This document shows, one piece after another, positions 1 to 8,888 of a stretch of 64,000 nucleotides of DNA. The translations under genes were made by a program, and so were the position numbers. The notes under the pieces are model-generated. The model did not search any database, was not told where the DNA came from, and saw only the letters and a list, made by a program, of their open reading frames with translations. How positions within the stretch are numbered: position 1 is the stretch's first letter; every line of letters starts with the position of its first letter. The stretch comes from Streptomyces sp. GQFP (GTDB lineage Bacteria; Actinomycetota; Actinomycetes; Streptomycetales; Streptomycetaceae): NCBI RefSeq assembly GCF_021545335.1, contig NZ_CP089312.1:6882001-6946000 (forward strand), written 5' to 3'.

Positions 1-1
1 C

Positions 2-1984
2 CGGCAGGCCAACTACCTGCCCTGGTCGGAGGGCGCGGGCAAGCTCGACGGTCACCGTACGTACGTGGCCGGCGACTTCGCCGTGCCGCACGGCTACCGG
101 CGCAACGACATCCTCTTCCAGGACCGCTTCACCGCCAACCGGGGCAACGGCGACTGGTACTCGCCCGATCCGAACAAGCAGTGGGACGTCGCCCGGACCG
201 GGTTCAAGGACGGCACGGTGATCGAGTACCGGCCCACCCCCGCCGTCCGCCCGGACGGCGCGGCGGGCAACGGGGACATCGCCTTCCGGCAGAACATCCA
301 CGCGGGCACCGGCGACTGGACGAAGTACGACCCGCACGGCGTGGTCGTCGGCCGCAAGGACACCTGGCCCGCCCCGGCCGGCGGGGGCGCCAACAACACC
401 ATCACGATCACCGCCACGGGCCCGGCGGGCGCCAAGACCCTGACCTGGGAGGGACCGAACCGCACCACCGGTCTCCGGGTGACCCAGAACCAGCGGGGCA
501 TGGAGACCTGGGCCTGGGACAAGGAGTCGTTCCAGGACTTCGAACGGATGATGCCGACCGACGAGCTCCGGCTGATCCGCGAGCACCGGCTGCTCGGGGA
601 CGGCACCACCGTCGACGCCTGGCGCGTCAGCCGGGACCCGAACACCGGCGCCGAGACCTGGCAGTGGAACAAGATCGACCGGCACGGCAACGTCATGGAC
701 TTCGGCGGCGGCGCCCCGAACCGGATCCGCAGCTGGATCGACTCCAACGGCAACGTGCTCCCGGGCTGGCGGCAGGACGCCCGCTGGCAGGACCAGGTGG
801 CGACCCCGGACCCGAACAACCCGGCCACCATCAACCACATGACCGTGCAGGAGATCCCGGCCCGCCCGGCCACCGGCCCGATCCACTCCTGGGCCACCGA
901 CGCACCGTTCCGGGTCCGCGAGTACGTCTCGGACGTGGGCGGCACGTTCAACTCCAACGTGTGGAAGGAGTTCGACAACGGCATCGACATCCGCCGCAAG
1001 ACCGACCTCGGCGACAACACCTTCCTGGAGAGCGAGGAGTGGCACAAGCAGTGGCGCCGCTACGGCGGGCCGACCGGTACGACCCTCCTCGAACAGCGCG
1101 CCATCTCCGGATACATCTGGAACACCGACACCTTCGGCCGGACCACGCTCATCGGCCGGGAGACCAACTACATCGGCGCGCTCGGCGAATACCGGGGCTT
1201 CAGCCGTATGTGGCGCGAGCCCAACCGCTGGGACTTCGGCCGCAGCGTCGGCGGCGAGTCCGTCTACACCCCGTTCGCCGGGAAGGCCTTCCAGGCGCTC
1301 GCCGTGGAGATGGGCCAGGAGTGGCTGCTCGACTTCAGCATGAACCTGGTCGTCTACGGCATCGTCGCGGCGGCCACCGGCGGTGAGTTCGGGTGGAACG
1401 ACGTCGCCAAGGCGGCCTTCGGCGCGACCGTCAGCGCCGGCGTCAAGGGCACCCTCACCGCCGGACACCTGGCCACCTTCCGGGGCGGCCCCTGGAAGAC
1501 CGGCCTCGGCCAGATGGACATGGGCCAGCCCTACTCCCGGCGTCCCAACGACGACGGCTGGCAGGGCGAGTTCGCGGGCAACGAGAAGGTCACCCGCTGG
1601 CGCTCGGGCACGTACGACTTCGGTCTCGGCATCTTCGGCGGCGCCCTGTCCGGCTTCATCGGCGGCAGCGCGAGCGCGGCGATCTTCGGCGTGAAGGACA
1701 AGGACGGCAACACCGTTCACCTGTACGGCACCGACGCGCTGCTGGTGGGCGCGGCCGGTGCGGCGGCCGGTGTGATCGGCGGGGTCACCACCGGCCTCGC
1801 CCGGACGATCATCACCCAGAACATCGCCGGGCGCTGGTACCACCGCCAGGGCTTCTTCGACATCTTCGTGGTCGGGGGGATGGGCAAGCTGGTCGACAAG
1901 ATCTTCTCCAACATGTACTTGAGCGGTGTGGTCCGCGACAACGTCGTCGGGGGCAACGGCTGGAACGGCGGGGGCGGCACGTGA
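2..1984 (+). CDS. C-terminal part of a very large glycine-rich protein (5' end outside window)
   Basis: The frame is open from the first bases of the window, so the true start lies upstream; a GTG at 65 is internal. The visible 660 residues begin with Trp/Asn/Gly-rich, repeat-like sequence (WxWxK and GNxLPGW patterns, reminiscent of secreted repeat proteins). They end in glycine/alanine-rich hydrophobic stretches near nt 1340-1380, 1620-1690 and 1735-1800, which could insert in membranes. The stop codon overlaps the GTG start of the next gene by 4 nt, so the two are translationally coupled. I do not recognise the family. A large secreted or toxin-like protein served by the downstream ATPase is an inference only. 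Confidence 0.75.
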   Translation, partial: RQANYLPWSEGAGKLDGHRTYVAGDFAVPHGYRRNDILFQDRFTANRGNGDWYSPDPNKQWDVARTGFKDGTVIEYRPTPAVRPDGAAGNGDIAFRQNIHAGTGDWTKYDPHGVVVGRKDTWPAPAGGGANNTITITATGPAGAKTLTWEGPNRTTGLRVTQNQRGMETWAWDKESFQDFERMMPTDELRLIREHRLLGDGTTVDAWRVSRDPNTGAETWQWNKIDRHGNVMDFGGGAPNRIRSWIDSNGNVLPGWRQDARWQDQVATPDPNNPATINHMTVQEIPARPATGPIHSWATDAPFRVREYVSDVGGTFNSNVWKEFDNGIDIRRKTDLGDNTFLESEEWHKQWRRYGGPTGTTLLEQRAISGYIWNTDTFGRTTLIGRETNYIGALGEYRGFSRMWREPNRWDFGRSVGGESVYTPFAGKAFQALAVEMGQEWLLDFSMNLVVYGIVAAATGGEFGWNDVAKAAFGATVSAGVKGTLTAGHLATFRGGPWKTGLGQMDMGQPYSRRPNDDGWQGEFAGNEKVTRWRSGTYDFGLGIFGGALSGFIGGSASAAIFGVKDKDGNTVHLYGTDALLVGAAGAAAGVIGGVTTGLARTIITQNIAGRWYHRQGFFDIFVVGGMGKLVDKIFSNMYLSGVVRDNVVGGNGWNGGGGT

Positions 1985-4590
1985 CGGACAAGATCATCAA
2001 GGTGGCGCCCAAGGGCCGGGGCACCCACCGCAGCATCGCCTCGGCGCTCACCGCCGCACCCGCGGGCGCGGTCGTCACCGTCGCGCCCGGCGAGTACGAG
2101 GAGACTCTGCGGTTCGACCGGCGCGTCACGCTGGAACCGGAGTACGGCCCCGGCTCGGTCGTCCTGCGGGCTCCCTGGGGGACCGCCCTCACCGTCACCG
2201 CCCCGGAGTGCCTGCTGACCGGCCTGGTGCTGCGCGGCGCCGGCCCCACGGAGGCGCTGGTCCGGGTCGAGGACGCGGCCGGGCTCAGCCTGGAGGACTG
2301 CCGGCTCGGCCACGGCCGGGTCGAGGTGCTCGGCTCCCCGGACGGCTCCGGAGCCGTCGCCAACGCCTCCCTGGACCTCGACAGCGATCTCGCCGCCGAA
2401 CTGGCGGACCCGCTGGGCGGCGGCGTACTGGTGCTGCGCAGGACCCGGCTCAGCGGCGCCCAGCACACCGCGCTGCATCTCGCCGGGGACGCCCGCGCCC
2501 GCGTCGAGGACACGGTGATCGAGTCGGTCGACGGCATCGGCGTCGTGCTGTCCGGCACGGCCGTGCTGCTCGCCGAGCGGCTGCGGATCCAGGAGAACTC
2601 CGGGTCCGCGCTACGGGTTCGCGGCGGCTCCCGGCTGCTGCTGCGCGACGCCCGCCTGGTGGGCGCCGGACGCAACGGCGTCCTCGTCCAGGACACCGCC
2701 GAGGCCCTGCTCACCGACTGCCGGATCGAGGGCGTGGCCCGCTCCGGTGTCCAGGTCTCGCACGAGGCACGGGCCGAGCTGACCGACTGCCGGATCACCG
2801 GGGCGGGCGGCCACGGCCTGGAGGCCGGCGACACGGCACACGTCACGGCACGCGGCTGCCACGTCCTCGACCCGGCGGGCCACGGGCTGCTGGCGGCCGG
2901 CGGTACGACGGTGACGCTGGCCGACTCGCTGTTCGCCCGGACCGGCGGCTCGGCCCTGCGCCTGGACCAGCGGGCGGTCGCGGTGGTGACCGGCTGCCGG
3001 GTGTCAGGCAGCGGGGAACACGCCCTGGCGGCAGCCGGCAGCGCGCAGGCCGAGGTCACCCGGACCACACTGGCCGGCGCCCGGGCGTGCGGTGTCCAGG
3101 TGGACGACGAGGCCCAGGTGGCGCTGGCCGCCGTACGCGTGGAGGACGGCGACACGGGCGTACGGGTGCGTTCCGGCCGGGAGTCGCAGCTCCTGGACTG
3201 CTCGGTGACCGGGCAGCGGCGCGGCGGCATCGAGCTGACCGCCGACGCGGTCGCCGTGCTGCGCGGCACCCGGATCGCCGAGGTGGGCGGCGCGGGCGTG
3301 ACCGTCGACACCGGGGCCCGGCTGATGATGGACGGCGGCGGGGTGTCCGGGGCGGGGGCCGGCGGACTGGTCCTGGGACGCAAGGCACAGGCCGAGGTGC
3401 GGGGCGTACGGATCGAGGGCACCGGCAAGAACGGGATCCTCGTCGGCGAGGAGTCCGGCGGCACCTTCGACCACTGCGACGTGACGGCCACCGCGTTCCC
3501 CGCGCTGCACATGGCCCGGGGCGCCACCCCGCGCTTCCGGGGCTGCCGGGTCTTCGACTGCGGCCACGACGCGCAACTCGCCGAGGGCGCCGAGCCGGTG
3601 TTCGAGGACTGCGCCGCGATCCGGGTCGGCACGGCCCTGCTCCCGACGCTCTCGGACCTGCCCACGGCCCCGGCCGCGCCGCGCACACCCGCGGGCATCC
3701 CGACCACCCCCGCCGAACCGGCCGCCGGCACCCCCGGACTCGGCCAGCAGGGCGAGCCCGAACCCGAGCCGGAGACCCTGGAGGACCTGCTCGCCGAGCT
3801 GAACGAACTCGTCGGCCTGGACGGCGTCAAACGCGACGTCGGCGGCATGGTCAAGCTGATGCAGACCGTACGGCTGCGCGAGCAGGCAGGCCTGCCCGCC
3901 CCGCCGCTCAGCCGCCACCTGGTCTTCGCCGGCAACCCTGGCACCGGCAAGACGACCGTCGCCCGCCTCTACGGCCGCCTCCTCAAGGCACTCGGCCTGC
4001 TCGCCCGCGGCCACCTGGTCGAGGTCGACCGCAGCGCCCTTGTCGGCGAGTACGTCGGCCACACCGGCCCGAAGACCACCGAGGCCTTCCACCGCGCCCG
4101 GGGCGGCGTCCTCTTCATCGACGAGGCGTACGCCCTGGCCCCGGCCGGGGCCGCGAACGACTTCGGCGGCGAGGCGATCGCCACCCTGGTCAAGCTGATG
4201 GAGGACCACCGGGACGAGGTCGTCGTCATCGCCGCCGGCTACCCGGACGACATGGACCGCTTCATCGGCTCCAACCCCGGCCTGTCCTCACGCTTCACCC
4301 GCAGCCTGGTCTTCGCCGACTACTCCACGGCCGAAGTGGTCAGCATCGTCGAGCACCACGCCCAGCGCCACCAGTACGAACTCAGCACGGCCGCCCGCAA
4401 GGCGCTGACCGAGCACGTCGAACTGATCCCGCGAGGCGCCCAGTTCGGCAACGGCCGCACGGCCCGCCAGCTCTTCCAGCGCATGACGGAACGTCAGGCC
4501 ATGCGGGTCGCCGAGCTGACCGCGCCCGAGGCGGCCCAACTCGTGCTGCTGGACGAGCAGGACCTGCCCCAGCCCGCCACACCCGTCTGA
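1981..4590 (+). CDS. Right-handed beta-helix repeat protein fused to a CbxX/EccA-type AAA+ ATPase
   Basis: 869 residues starting at a GTG that overlaps the previous stop. Residues 1-560 are about twenty imperfect 22-24-residue turns (pattern ..DCRIxGxGxxGVxVxxxA..), typical of pectate-lyase-like parallel beta-helices. A Pro/Ala-rich linker (560-600) joins a C-terminal AAA+ module with Walker A GNPGTGKT near residue 651 and Walker B VLFIDEA near 710. The ATPase resembles the CbxX/CfqX/SpoVK group, which includes EccA of type VII secretion systems. Coupling to the upstream giant protein suggests the ATPase loads, unfolds or assembles it, with the helix as a binding platform (inference). No ESX membrane components are in view. 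Confidence 0.85.
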   Translation: MTDKIIKVAPKGRGTHRSIASALTAAPAGAVVTVAPGEYEETLRFDRRVTLEPEYGPGSVVLRAPWGTALTVTAPECLLTGLVLRGAGPTEALVRVEDAAGLSLEDCRLGHGRVEVLGSPDGSGAVANASLDLDSDLAAELADPLGGGVLVLRRTRLSGAQHTALHLAGDARARVEDTVIESVDGIGVVLSGTAVLLAERLRIQENSGSALRVRGGSRLLLRDARLVGAGRNGVLVQDTAEALLTDCRIEGVARSGVQVSHEARAELTDCRITGAGGHGLEAGDTAHVTARGCHVLDPAGHGLLAAGGTTVTLADSLFARTGGSALRLDQRAVAVVTGCRVSGSGEHALAAAGSAQAEVTRTTLAGARACGVQVDDEAQVALAAVRVEDGDTGVRVRSGRESQLLDCSVTGQRRGGIELTADAVAVLRGTRIAEVGGAGVTVDTGARLMMDGGGVSGAGAGGLVLGRKAQAEVRGVRIEGTGKNGILVGEESGGTFDHCDVTATAFPALHMARGATPRFRGCRVFDCGHDAQLAEGAEPVFEDCAAIRVGTALLPTLSDLPTAPAAPRTPAGIPTTPAEPAAGTPGLGQQGEPEPEPETLEDLLAELNELVGLDGVKRDVGGMVKLMQTVRLREQAGLPAPPLSRHLVFAGNPGTGKTTVARLYGRLLKALGLLARGHLVEVDRSALVGEYVGHTGPKTTEAFHRARGGVLFIDEAYALAPAGAANDFGGEAIATLVKLMEDHRDEVVVIAAGYPDDMDRFIGSNPGLSSRFTRSLVFADYSTAEVVSIVEHHAQRHQYELSTAARKALTEHVELIPRGAQFGNGRTARQLFQRMTERQAMRVAELTAPEAAQLVLLDEQDLPQPATPV

Positions 4591-4643
4591 CGGCCCCTGC
4601 CCGTCCTACGGCCCCCCACTCCCGACTCCCCGGAGCAGCCCCC

Positions 4644-5507
4644 ATGCCCTCGAAGCCCCCGGAGCCCTCGAAACATCCGCAGCGCTTCTCTGAGACCTTC
4701 GCCCGCAAGCCCGCCCGCTCGCCCCGCGGTCTTGTCCCCGGGCGCCGGGTCTGGGCCGGTCTCGGCTGGGGCGGCGCCCTGGCCGGCGTCTGCGCCCTCG
4801 GCATCTCCCTGGCCAGTAGCGGAGTCTTCGCCTCGGACGACGACGAGGTGCCCGCCGCGAGCAGCGTCCGGGTCGCGCCGCCCACCCCGTCGCCCACCCC
4901 CACCCCCACGCCCACCCCCACGCTGTCCCCGAAGTCGGCGCCCCCCGCCAGGACGCCGGCGAAGACCCCGCAGAAGGCCGCGAACCCGGCCGCGCCCCAG
5001 GCCCCGGCCAACCCGGGCACGGTCGTCACCGTCACAGCCACCGCGAAGCCCAAGGCACCCGCCGCCAAGAAGACCGCCGCCGCCCAGCCCAAGGCCACCG
5101 CCGCATCGACTCCCTCCCAGGACTTCTCCCGCCCCGTCGGCCAGATCTCGGGCCACTACGACGGGTTCGTCGGCAAGTGCGTCCAACTCGTCGGCAGCGC
5201 CCTCAAGTTGTACGGCTGCGACGGCGGCTCGGACCAGAAGTGGAAGTTCGCCGCCAACGGCACCCTCCAGCAGGGCGACCGCTGTCTGTCCCTCGCCGGC
5301 CGCTCCACCAACGACGGCACCCGGGTCGTCATGGCCGCCTGCGACTCGACCACGGTCACCCAGTGGCGGGTCAGCGGCGCCTACGACATCGTCAACGTCG
5401 CCGCCGACAAGTGCCTGGACGTCGCCAACGCCAGCACGGCCAACGGCTCCCCGCTCCAGATCGCCTGGTGCTCGGGCAACGCGGCCCAGAAGTGGACGGT
5501 GCCCTGA
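4644..5507 (+). CDS. Membrane-anchored protein with Pro/Thr stalk and C-terminal ricin-B lectin domain
   Basis: 287 residues. A basic cytoplasmic segment (..FARKPARSPRGLVPGRRVW) is followed by one transmembrane helix (about 34-60), a Pro/Thr/Ala/Lys-rich stalk (70-155) and a ricin-type beta-trefoil (about 163-287) with repeated QKW/QWR and CLDV/CLSL motifs. It would be displayed outside the membrane and bind carbohydrate. The ATG at 4644 has a CCCCGGAG ribosome site that is conserved, with the start, in the next gene. It follows the ATPase gene by 53 nt and may share its transcript. It is paralogous to the next gene only in the N-terminal half. Confidence 0.85.
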   Translation: MPSKPPEPSKHPQRFSETFARKPARSPRGLVPGRRVWAGLGWGGALAGVCALGISLASSGVFASDDDEVPAASSVRVAPPTPSPTPTPTPTPTLSPKSAPPARTPAKTPQKAANPAAPQAPANPGTVVTVTATAKPKAPAAKKTAAAQPKATAASTPSQDFSRPVGQISGHYDGFVGKCVQLVGSALKLYGCDGGSDQKWKFAANGTLQQGDRCLSLAGRSTNDGTRVVMAACDSTTVTQWRVSGAYDIVNVAADKCLDVANASTANGSPLQIAWCSGNAAQKWTVP

Positions 5508-5588
5508 ACCCACCCCGCCCGCAAGGCGTTGGCGACGTACCGAAGGCGATACCCGACTCACATGCCACGACTCCCCGGAGCAATCCCG

Positions 5589-6557
5589 ATGCCCACGCAG
5601 TCACCGAAGCCCTCAAAATCCCCGAAGCAGCCGGACAAGCAGCCGGACAAGCAGCCGAAGGGCTTCTCGGAGGCGTTCGCCCGCAAGCCCGCCCGCTCGC
5701 CCCGCGGTCTCGTCCCCGGGCGGCGGGTCTGGATCAGTCTGGGCTGGGGCGGGGGCGCGGTCGTCGTCCTCGCCCTCGGCATTCCGCTCATCGGCGGTGA
5801 CGCGCTCACCTCGGGGGACAGCGACAAGGTGACAGCAGCCGAGGCCATCCCGGGCTCACCCACCCCCACTCCCACCCCTTCGCCCACACCCACGCCCACC
5901 CGGACCAAGTCCACCCCCACCCCCACCCCCACCCCCACGGCAGTGGTTCAGCCCCCTCCGGCCGCCGTCATACCGGAGACCCCGTCCGCCGCACCGGTCA
6001 CGTCGGCGCCGGCCGCCGGTGCGGGATCCGGGGGCGGCACAGAGAAACAGGTGACCAAGCCGCAGGTGAAGACCGCGGCGACCGCCGTACAGGCGCTGGC
6101 CACCCGGGATCCGGGCCGGCACGTCTGCTACCGGGTCTATGTGGAGAACCTGGGCTGGCAGGCCGCGGTGTGCGACGGCGCCACCGCCGGCACGGTGGGC
6201 CAGGAGAGGCCGGTCAAGGCGCTCAACATCGCGGTGTCCGGCACCAACGGCACGGCTGCCACCGCCTTCGTCCACAACCCGGACTCGACCGACGGCAAGG
6301 GCCACTACAACGCGCCGTGGAAGGGCGCGGTCGACGGCATCGACCTCTACATCGGCAGCGCCAGGAACAGCGCCCCGGACATGCTGGGCTTCGCCATCAG
6401 CGTCGACAACAGCAACAGCGTCATCTGCCAGACCTCGCACGTCCACAACGAGGGCTGGCACAACATGGGCTGCGACGAACCCGGCGGGGAGAACCTGATC
6501 TTCGGCGGAACCCTCAGCAACGACCTGTGGCTCGAAGCCGTCAGGTTCACCGTGTGA
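5589..6557 (+). CDS. Membrane-anchored protein with Pro/Thr stalk and C-terminal ChW-type domains
   Basis: 322 residues. The N-terminal cassette (GFSEAFARKPARSPRGLVPGR, then one TM helix) is almost the same as in the preceding gene. A Pro/Thr-rich stalk leads to about 145 residues with ChW-like signatures (ENLGWQAAVCDGATAGTVGQ, NEGWHNMGCDE, LEAVRF), a family of hydrophobic Trp/Gly repeats found in secreted surface proteins. I chose the ATG at 5589 because its ribosome site and first codons match the paralogue; an upstream TTG at 5529 would add residues not conserved. Likely a surface adhesin-like partner of its neighbour (inference). Confidence 0.85.
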   Translation: MPTQSPKPSKSPKQPDKQPDKQPKGFSEAFARKPARSPRGLVPGRRVWISLGWGGGAVVVLALGIPLIGGDALTSGDSDKVTAAEAIPGSPTPTPTPSPTPTPTRTKSTPTPTPTPTAVVQPPPAAVIPETPSAAPVTSAPAAGAGSGGGTEKQVTKPQVKTAATAVQALATRDPGRHVCYRVYVENLGWQAAVCDGATAGTVGQERPVKALNIAVSGTNGTAATAFVHNPDSTDGKGHYNAPWKGAVDGIDLYIGSARNSAPDMLGFAISVDNSNSVICQTSHVHNEGWHNMGCDEPGGENLIFGGTLSNDLWLEAVRFTV

Positions 6558-6610
6558 GGTGACCTCGGCGGGCAAGAGCCGAATTGCCGAGCGGCGCCCG
6601 TGAGGTCACC
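6558..6610. terminator. Inverted repeat after the stalk-protein genes, possible terminator
   Basis: GGTGACCTC directly after the stop codon pairs perfectly with GAGGTCACC about 35 nt later. No T tract follows. It could end transcription of the preceding operon or be a protein site. Confidence 0.35.
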
Positions 6611-6832
6611 GATCTGCGCTGGACGAGGAGCTGCAGGACAGCCAAGGCGCCTGCCCTCGCAGCGATGCGCATCCGGACAGCAGAACCCCTCACGCGTTTC
6701 CGCGGGGGAGAGGGTGTGTGCGCCCCCGGCGGGGCGCTCCGCAGAAGGATGGCCGTCTCCAGCTGGGGTTTTGTCGGGGAAGCTCGTTGTCGAGGGGAGC
6801 TTTTGTCCTACGGCGCGGGGGAGGGCGGGGCG

Positions 6833-7453
6833 GTGAGGCGGCCTGTCGTGGGGTCGGGGGCCGATCTGGAGGTGTGGGTTCGGCGTGTGGGGGCCTTGGT
6901 GGTTGCCGGGGTCGCGGCGTATGCCTCGTACGTGCATCAGCATGAGTTCGCTCTGCAGGGTGGGGCGGACCGGACCAGTGCGACGCTGTGGCCGTTGTCG
7001 GTCGACGGTTTGCTGCTGTTGGCGACGGTCGGTGTGCTGAAACAGCCCAGTGAGGGTGACCGCCGCACGCGGTATGTGGTGCGGTTGGCGTTTCTGCTTG
7101 GGATCGCCGTTTCTTTGGCGGCCAACGTGGCCGCGGCGCCCGCGTTGGCGTGGAAGCCGGTTCTGGTGGCGGGATGGCCTCCCGTGGCACTGCTGCTCGC
7201 CGTGGAGCTTCTTGCCCACCGGTCTCCCGATCGTGCCGGGACCGCTGCTGGAGACGAGTTCATGGACGAGGGCGGCGGTGCGGGTGATCCGCTGGTGGGG
7301 CGTGCCCGGCAGGTGGATGCCCGGCATTGGGAGTTGTATCAACGGCCGGTGTCGGCTGAGACGTTGCGGAAGGAGTTGCGCATCGGCGCGAGTCGGTCAC
7401 GGCAGTTGGTAGCGGCGGTGCGCGCGCGTAGTAACGGAAGCACTCGCGATTGA
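6833..7453 (+). CDS. DUF2637/SpdB2-like plasmid-transfer membrane protein
   Basis: 206 residues from a GTG preceded by GGGGGAGGG. Four hydrophobic segments (VGALVVAGVAAYAS, WPLSVDGLLLLATVGVL, FLLGIAVSLAANVA, WPPVALLLAVELL) match the DUF2637/SpdB2 family, which spreads conjugative plasmids and integrative elements (AICEs) through actinomycete mycelium. The C-terminal 50 residues form a helix-turn-helix-like segment (SAETLRKELRIGASRSRQLV). No tra (FtsK-like), rep or xis gene sits beside it, so it is probably a leftover of a decayed element. A degraded paralogue follows directly. Confidence 0.75.
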   Translation: MRRPVVGSGADLEVWVRRVGALVVAGVAAYASYVHQHEFALQGGADRTSATLWPLSVDGLLLLATVGVLKQPSEGDRRTRYVVRLAFLLGIAVSLAANVAAAPALAWKPVLVAGWPPVALLLAVELLAHRSPDRAGTAAGDEFMDEGGGAGDPLVGRARQVDARHWELYQRPVSAETLRKELRIGASRSRQLVAAVRARSNGSTRD

Positions 7454-7619
7454 GTCTCCGGCGTAAGGCCCGACTCGTCTGCCTTCGGGGCTCTGACCTG
7501 GTCTTATGGCCCGGTCGGGCCTCTTCTCGGGTCCGGGCGCTTGCCGCTTCTAGCTGCGAGTTCCCGGGAGTTCCTGCGGAAGTGTGCACGCGTTGTGCAC
7601 TGGCTCAGCGTGCCGGGTG

Positions 7620-8041
7620 ATGGGTTCGACAAGTGATGTCGGCGAGCCTCGGGAGGAGGCGGCCGAGAGCCGGGGTTTCGGCCTGGACGCGTGGATCCGG
7701 CTTCTGTGTGCTCTCGTCGTTCCCGGAGTCGCCGCGTATGCCTCGCACGTTCACCAGCGGGAGCTCGCGCTGCAGGGCGGAGCCGACACGGTCAGCGCTT
7801 CGTTGTGGCCGCTGTCCGTGGACGGGCTCTTGCTCCTGGCCACGATCGGCCTGCTGAAGCCCACGGCGCCTCACACACGCCGGGCGCGAGGCGCGGTGGT
7901 CGGCGTTTCCGCTGGGGATCGCGGTCTCGCCGGCGGCGAACATCGCGTCGGCGCCGGCTTTGGAGTGGAAGCCGGTGCTGGTCACCGGATGGCCTCCGGT
8001 CGCGCTGCTGCTGTCGGTGGAGTTGTTGCTGCACCGTCGAC
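7620..8041 (+). pseudogene. Frameshifted and 3'-truncated second SpdB2-like gene
   Basis: The frame from ATG 7620 gives LCALVVPGVAAYASHVHQRE and WPLSVDGLLLLATIGLL, closely matching the intact copy at 6833. Around 7860-7903 the homology shifts frame (AFPLGIAVSPAAN.., ALEWKPVLVTGWPPVALLLS), so one indel breaks the gene. Homology stops abruptly at the GTCGAC at 8036-8041, where sequence of an unrelated minus-strand gene (phnA) begins. The C-terminal HTH part is missing. Confidence 0.7.
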
Positions 8042-8317
8042 CAGCCGGATGTTGCGCACCTTCGTGCCCGCCTTGATCCCCGAGGGACTGCCCTTGACCT
8101 TGAGCGCCTTCACCACGACCACGGACTCGCCGTCCTGCAGCACATTGCCGACGGCGTCCCTGACGACCCGCTCCGCGGGGGTGCCGGAATCCGTGCCGCC
8201 CTCGGCAGGCACCCGCTCGTGGCCGCACTCCGGGCACACCACCAGGGCATTCATCTCGTAGGTGTACTCACACGAGGCCTTCGGACACAGGGGAAGATTC
8301 TCGATCACGTGTGTCAC
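8036..8317 (-). pseudogene. phnA: 3'-truncated phnA (zinc-ribbon PhnA-family protein)
   Basis: Minus-strand frame reads ENLPLCPKASCEYTYEMN, VCPECGHE, VRDAVGNVLQDGESVVVV and KVKGSPSGIKAGTKVRNIRL, the signature of PhnA-family zinc-ribbon proteins. The usual ending after IRLVDGDH (about 20 residues with CKIDGFG) is absent: the frame runs into the SpdB2 pseudogene at GTCGAC. The first zinc knuckle reads CPKASC rather than CPxC. The 5' end is uncertain, with possible starts at GTG 8317, GTG 8308 or ATG 8338. Likely inactive. Confidence 0.65.
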
Positions 8318-8569
8318 GAACGCGAAGGAGAAGTTCATGTAGGCAGAATTTCTTTGACGCGATGTTGCGTGGAAGATGAAGGATTTGGCCCTTCGGAGTC
8401 GCCCTGCGGGGGGAGGCTCCAAACCGCCTCGTGCTGCGTTGGCTGAAGACCGTCGTGGTGAGCGATCGAGGAAAAGGCGCCTTCGAGGCGTCAGGTGGGG
8501 ATCAGGGAGGCGAGCGCAAGTGAATCGCTGCGGACGTGTCGTAAGGAACTAGTTGACATCAAAACCGGG
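8318..8569. other. Gene-free stretch before the group II intron
   Basis: No convincing coding sequence on either strand. It separates the phnA remnant from the intron 5' end and probably holds the disrupted flank of whatever the intron entered. Confidence 0.4.
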
Positions 8570-8888
8570 GTGTGTGATTGATTCCGGGATGAGCCTGGCG
8601 GGTGCCCGTCTATTGGCCAGGTGGTGTCCGGCATGGAGGCGACGCGAACCTGATCTGCTGCTTCCACGTGAAACGTGAGAAGGCGTGCTCCGAAACCGTC
8701 CGCCTCCGGGTGGCGAGAGGGAGTGCCCTGAGCGGCCAAGCCGGTTGGGGACCTGAGTACCGTGGCGGGGCACGTCGGCGGACCGGCTCGTAGTAGCGAC
8801 GAAGCCCCTGTAACGGGGGTGGAGCCAAGGGGCCGGGCTATCCGTGGCGTTGTTCGTTTGGTCAACCGGAACATCCGGGAGGAACTGG

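Noticed and set aside
1926..5507. A very long Arg/Gly/Pro-rich plus-strand frame over the ATPase and ricin-protein genes
   Set aside because: Its composition (runs of R, G, P, A) is that of an out-of-frame translation of GC-rich genes; the correct frames there have clear domains.
5529..5588. Upstream TTG start for the ChW protein
   Set aside because: The added residues are not shared with the paralogue, while the ATG at 5589 and its ribosome site are conserved.
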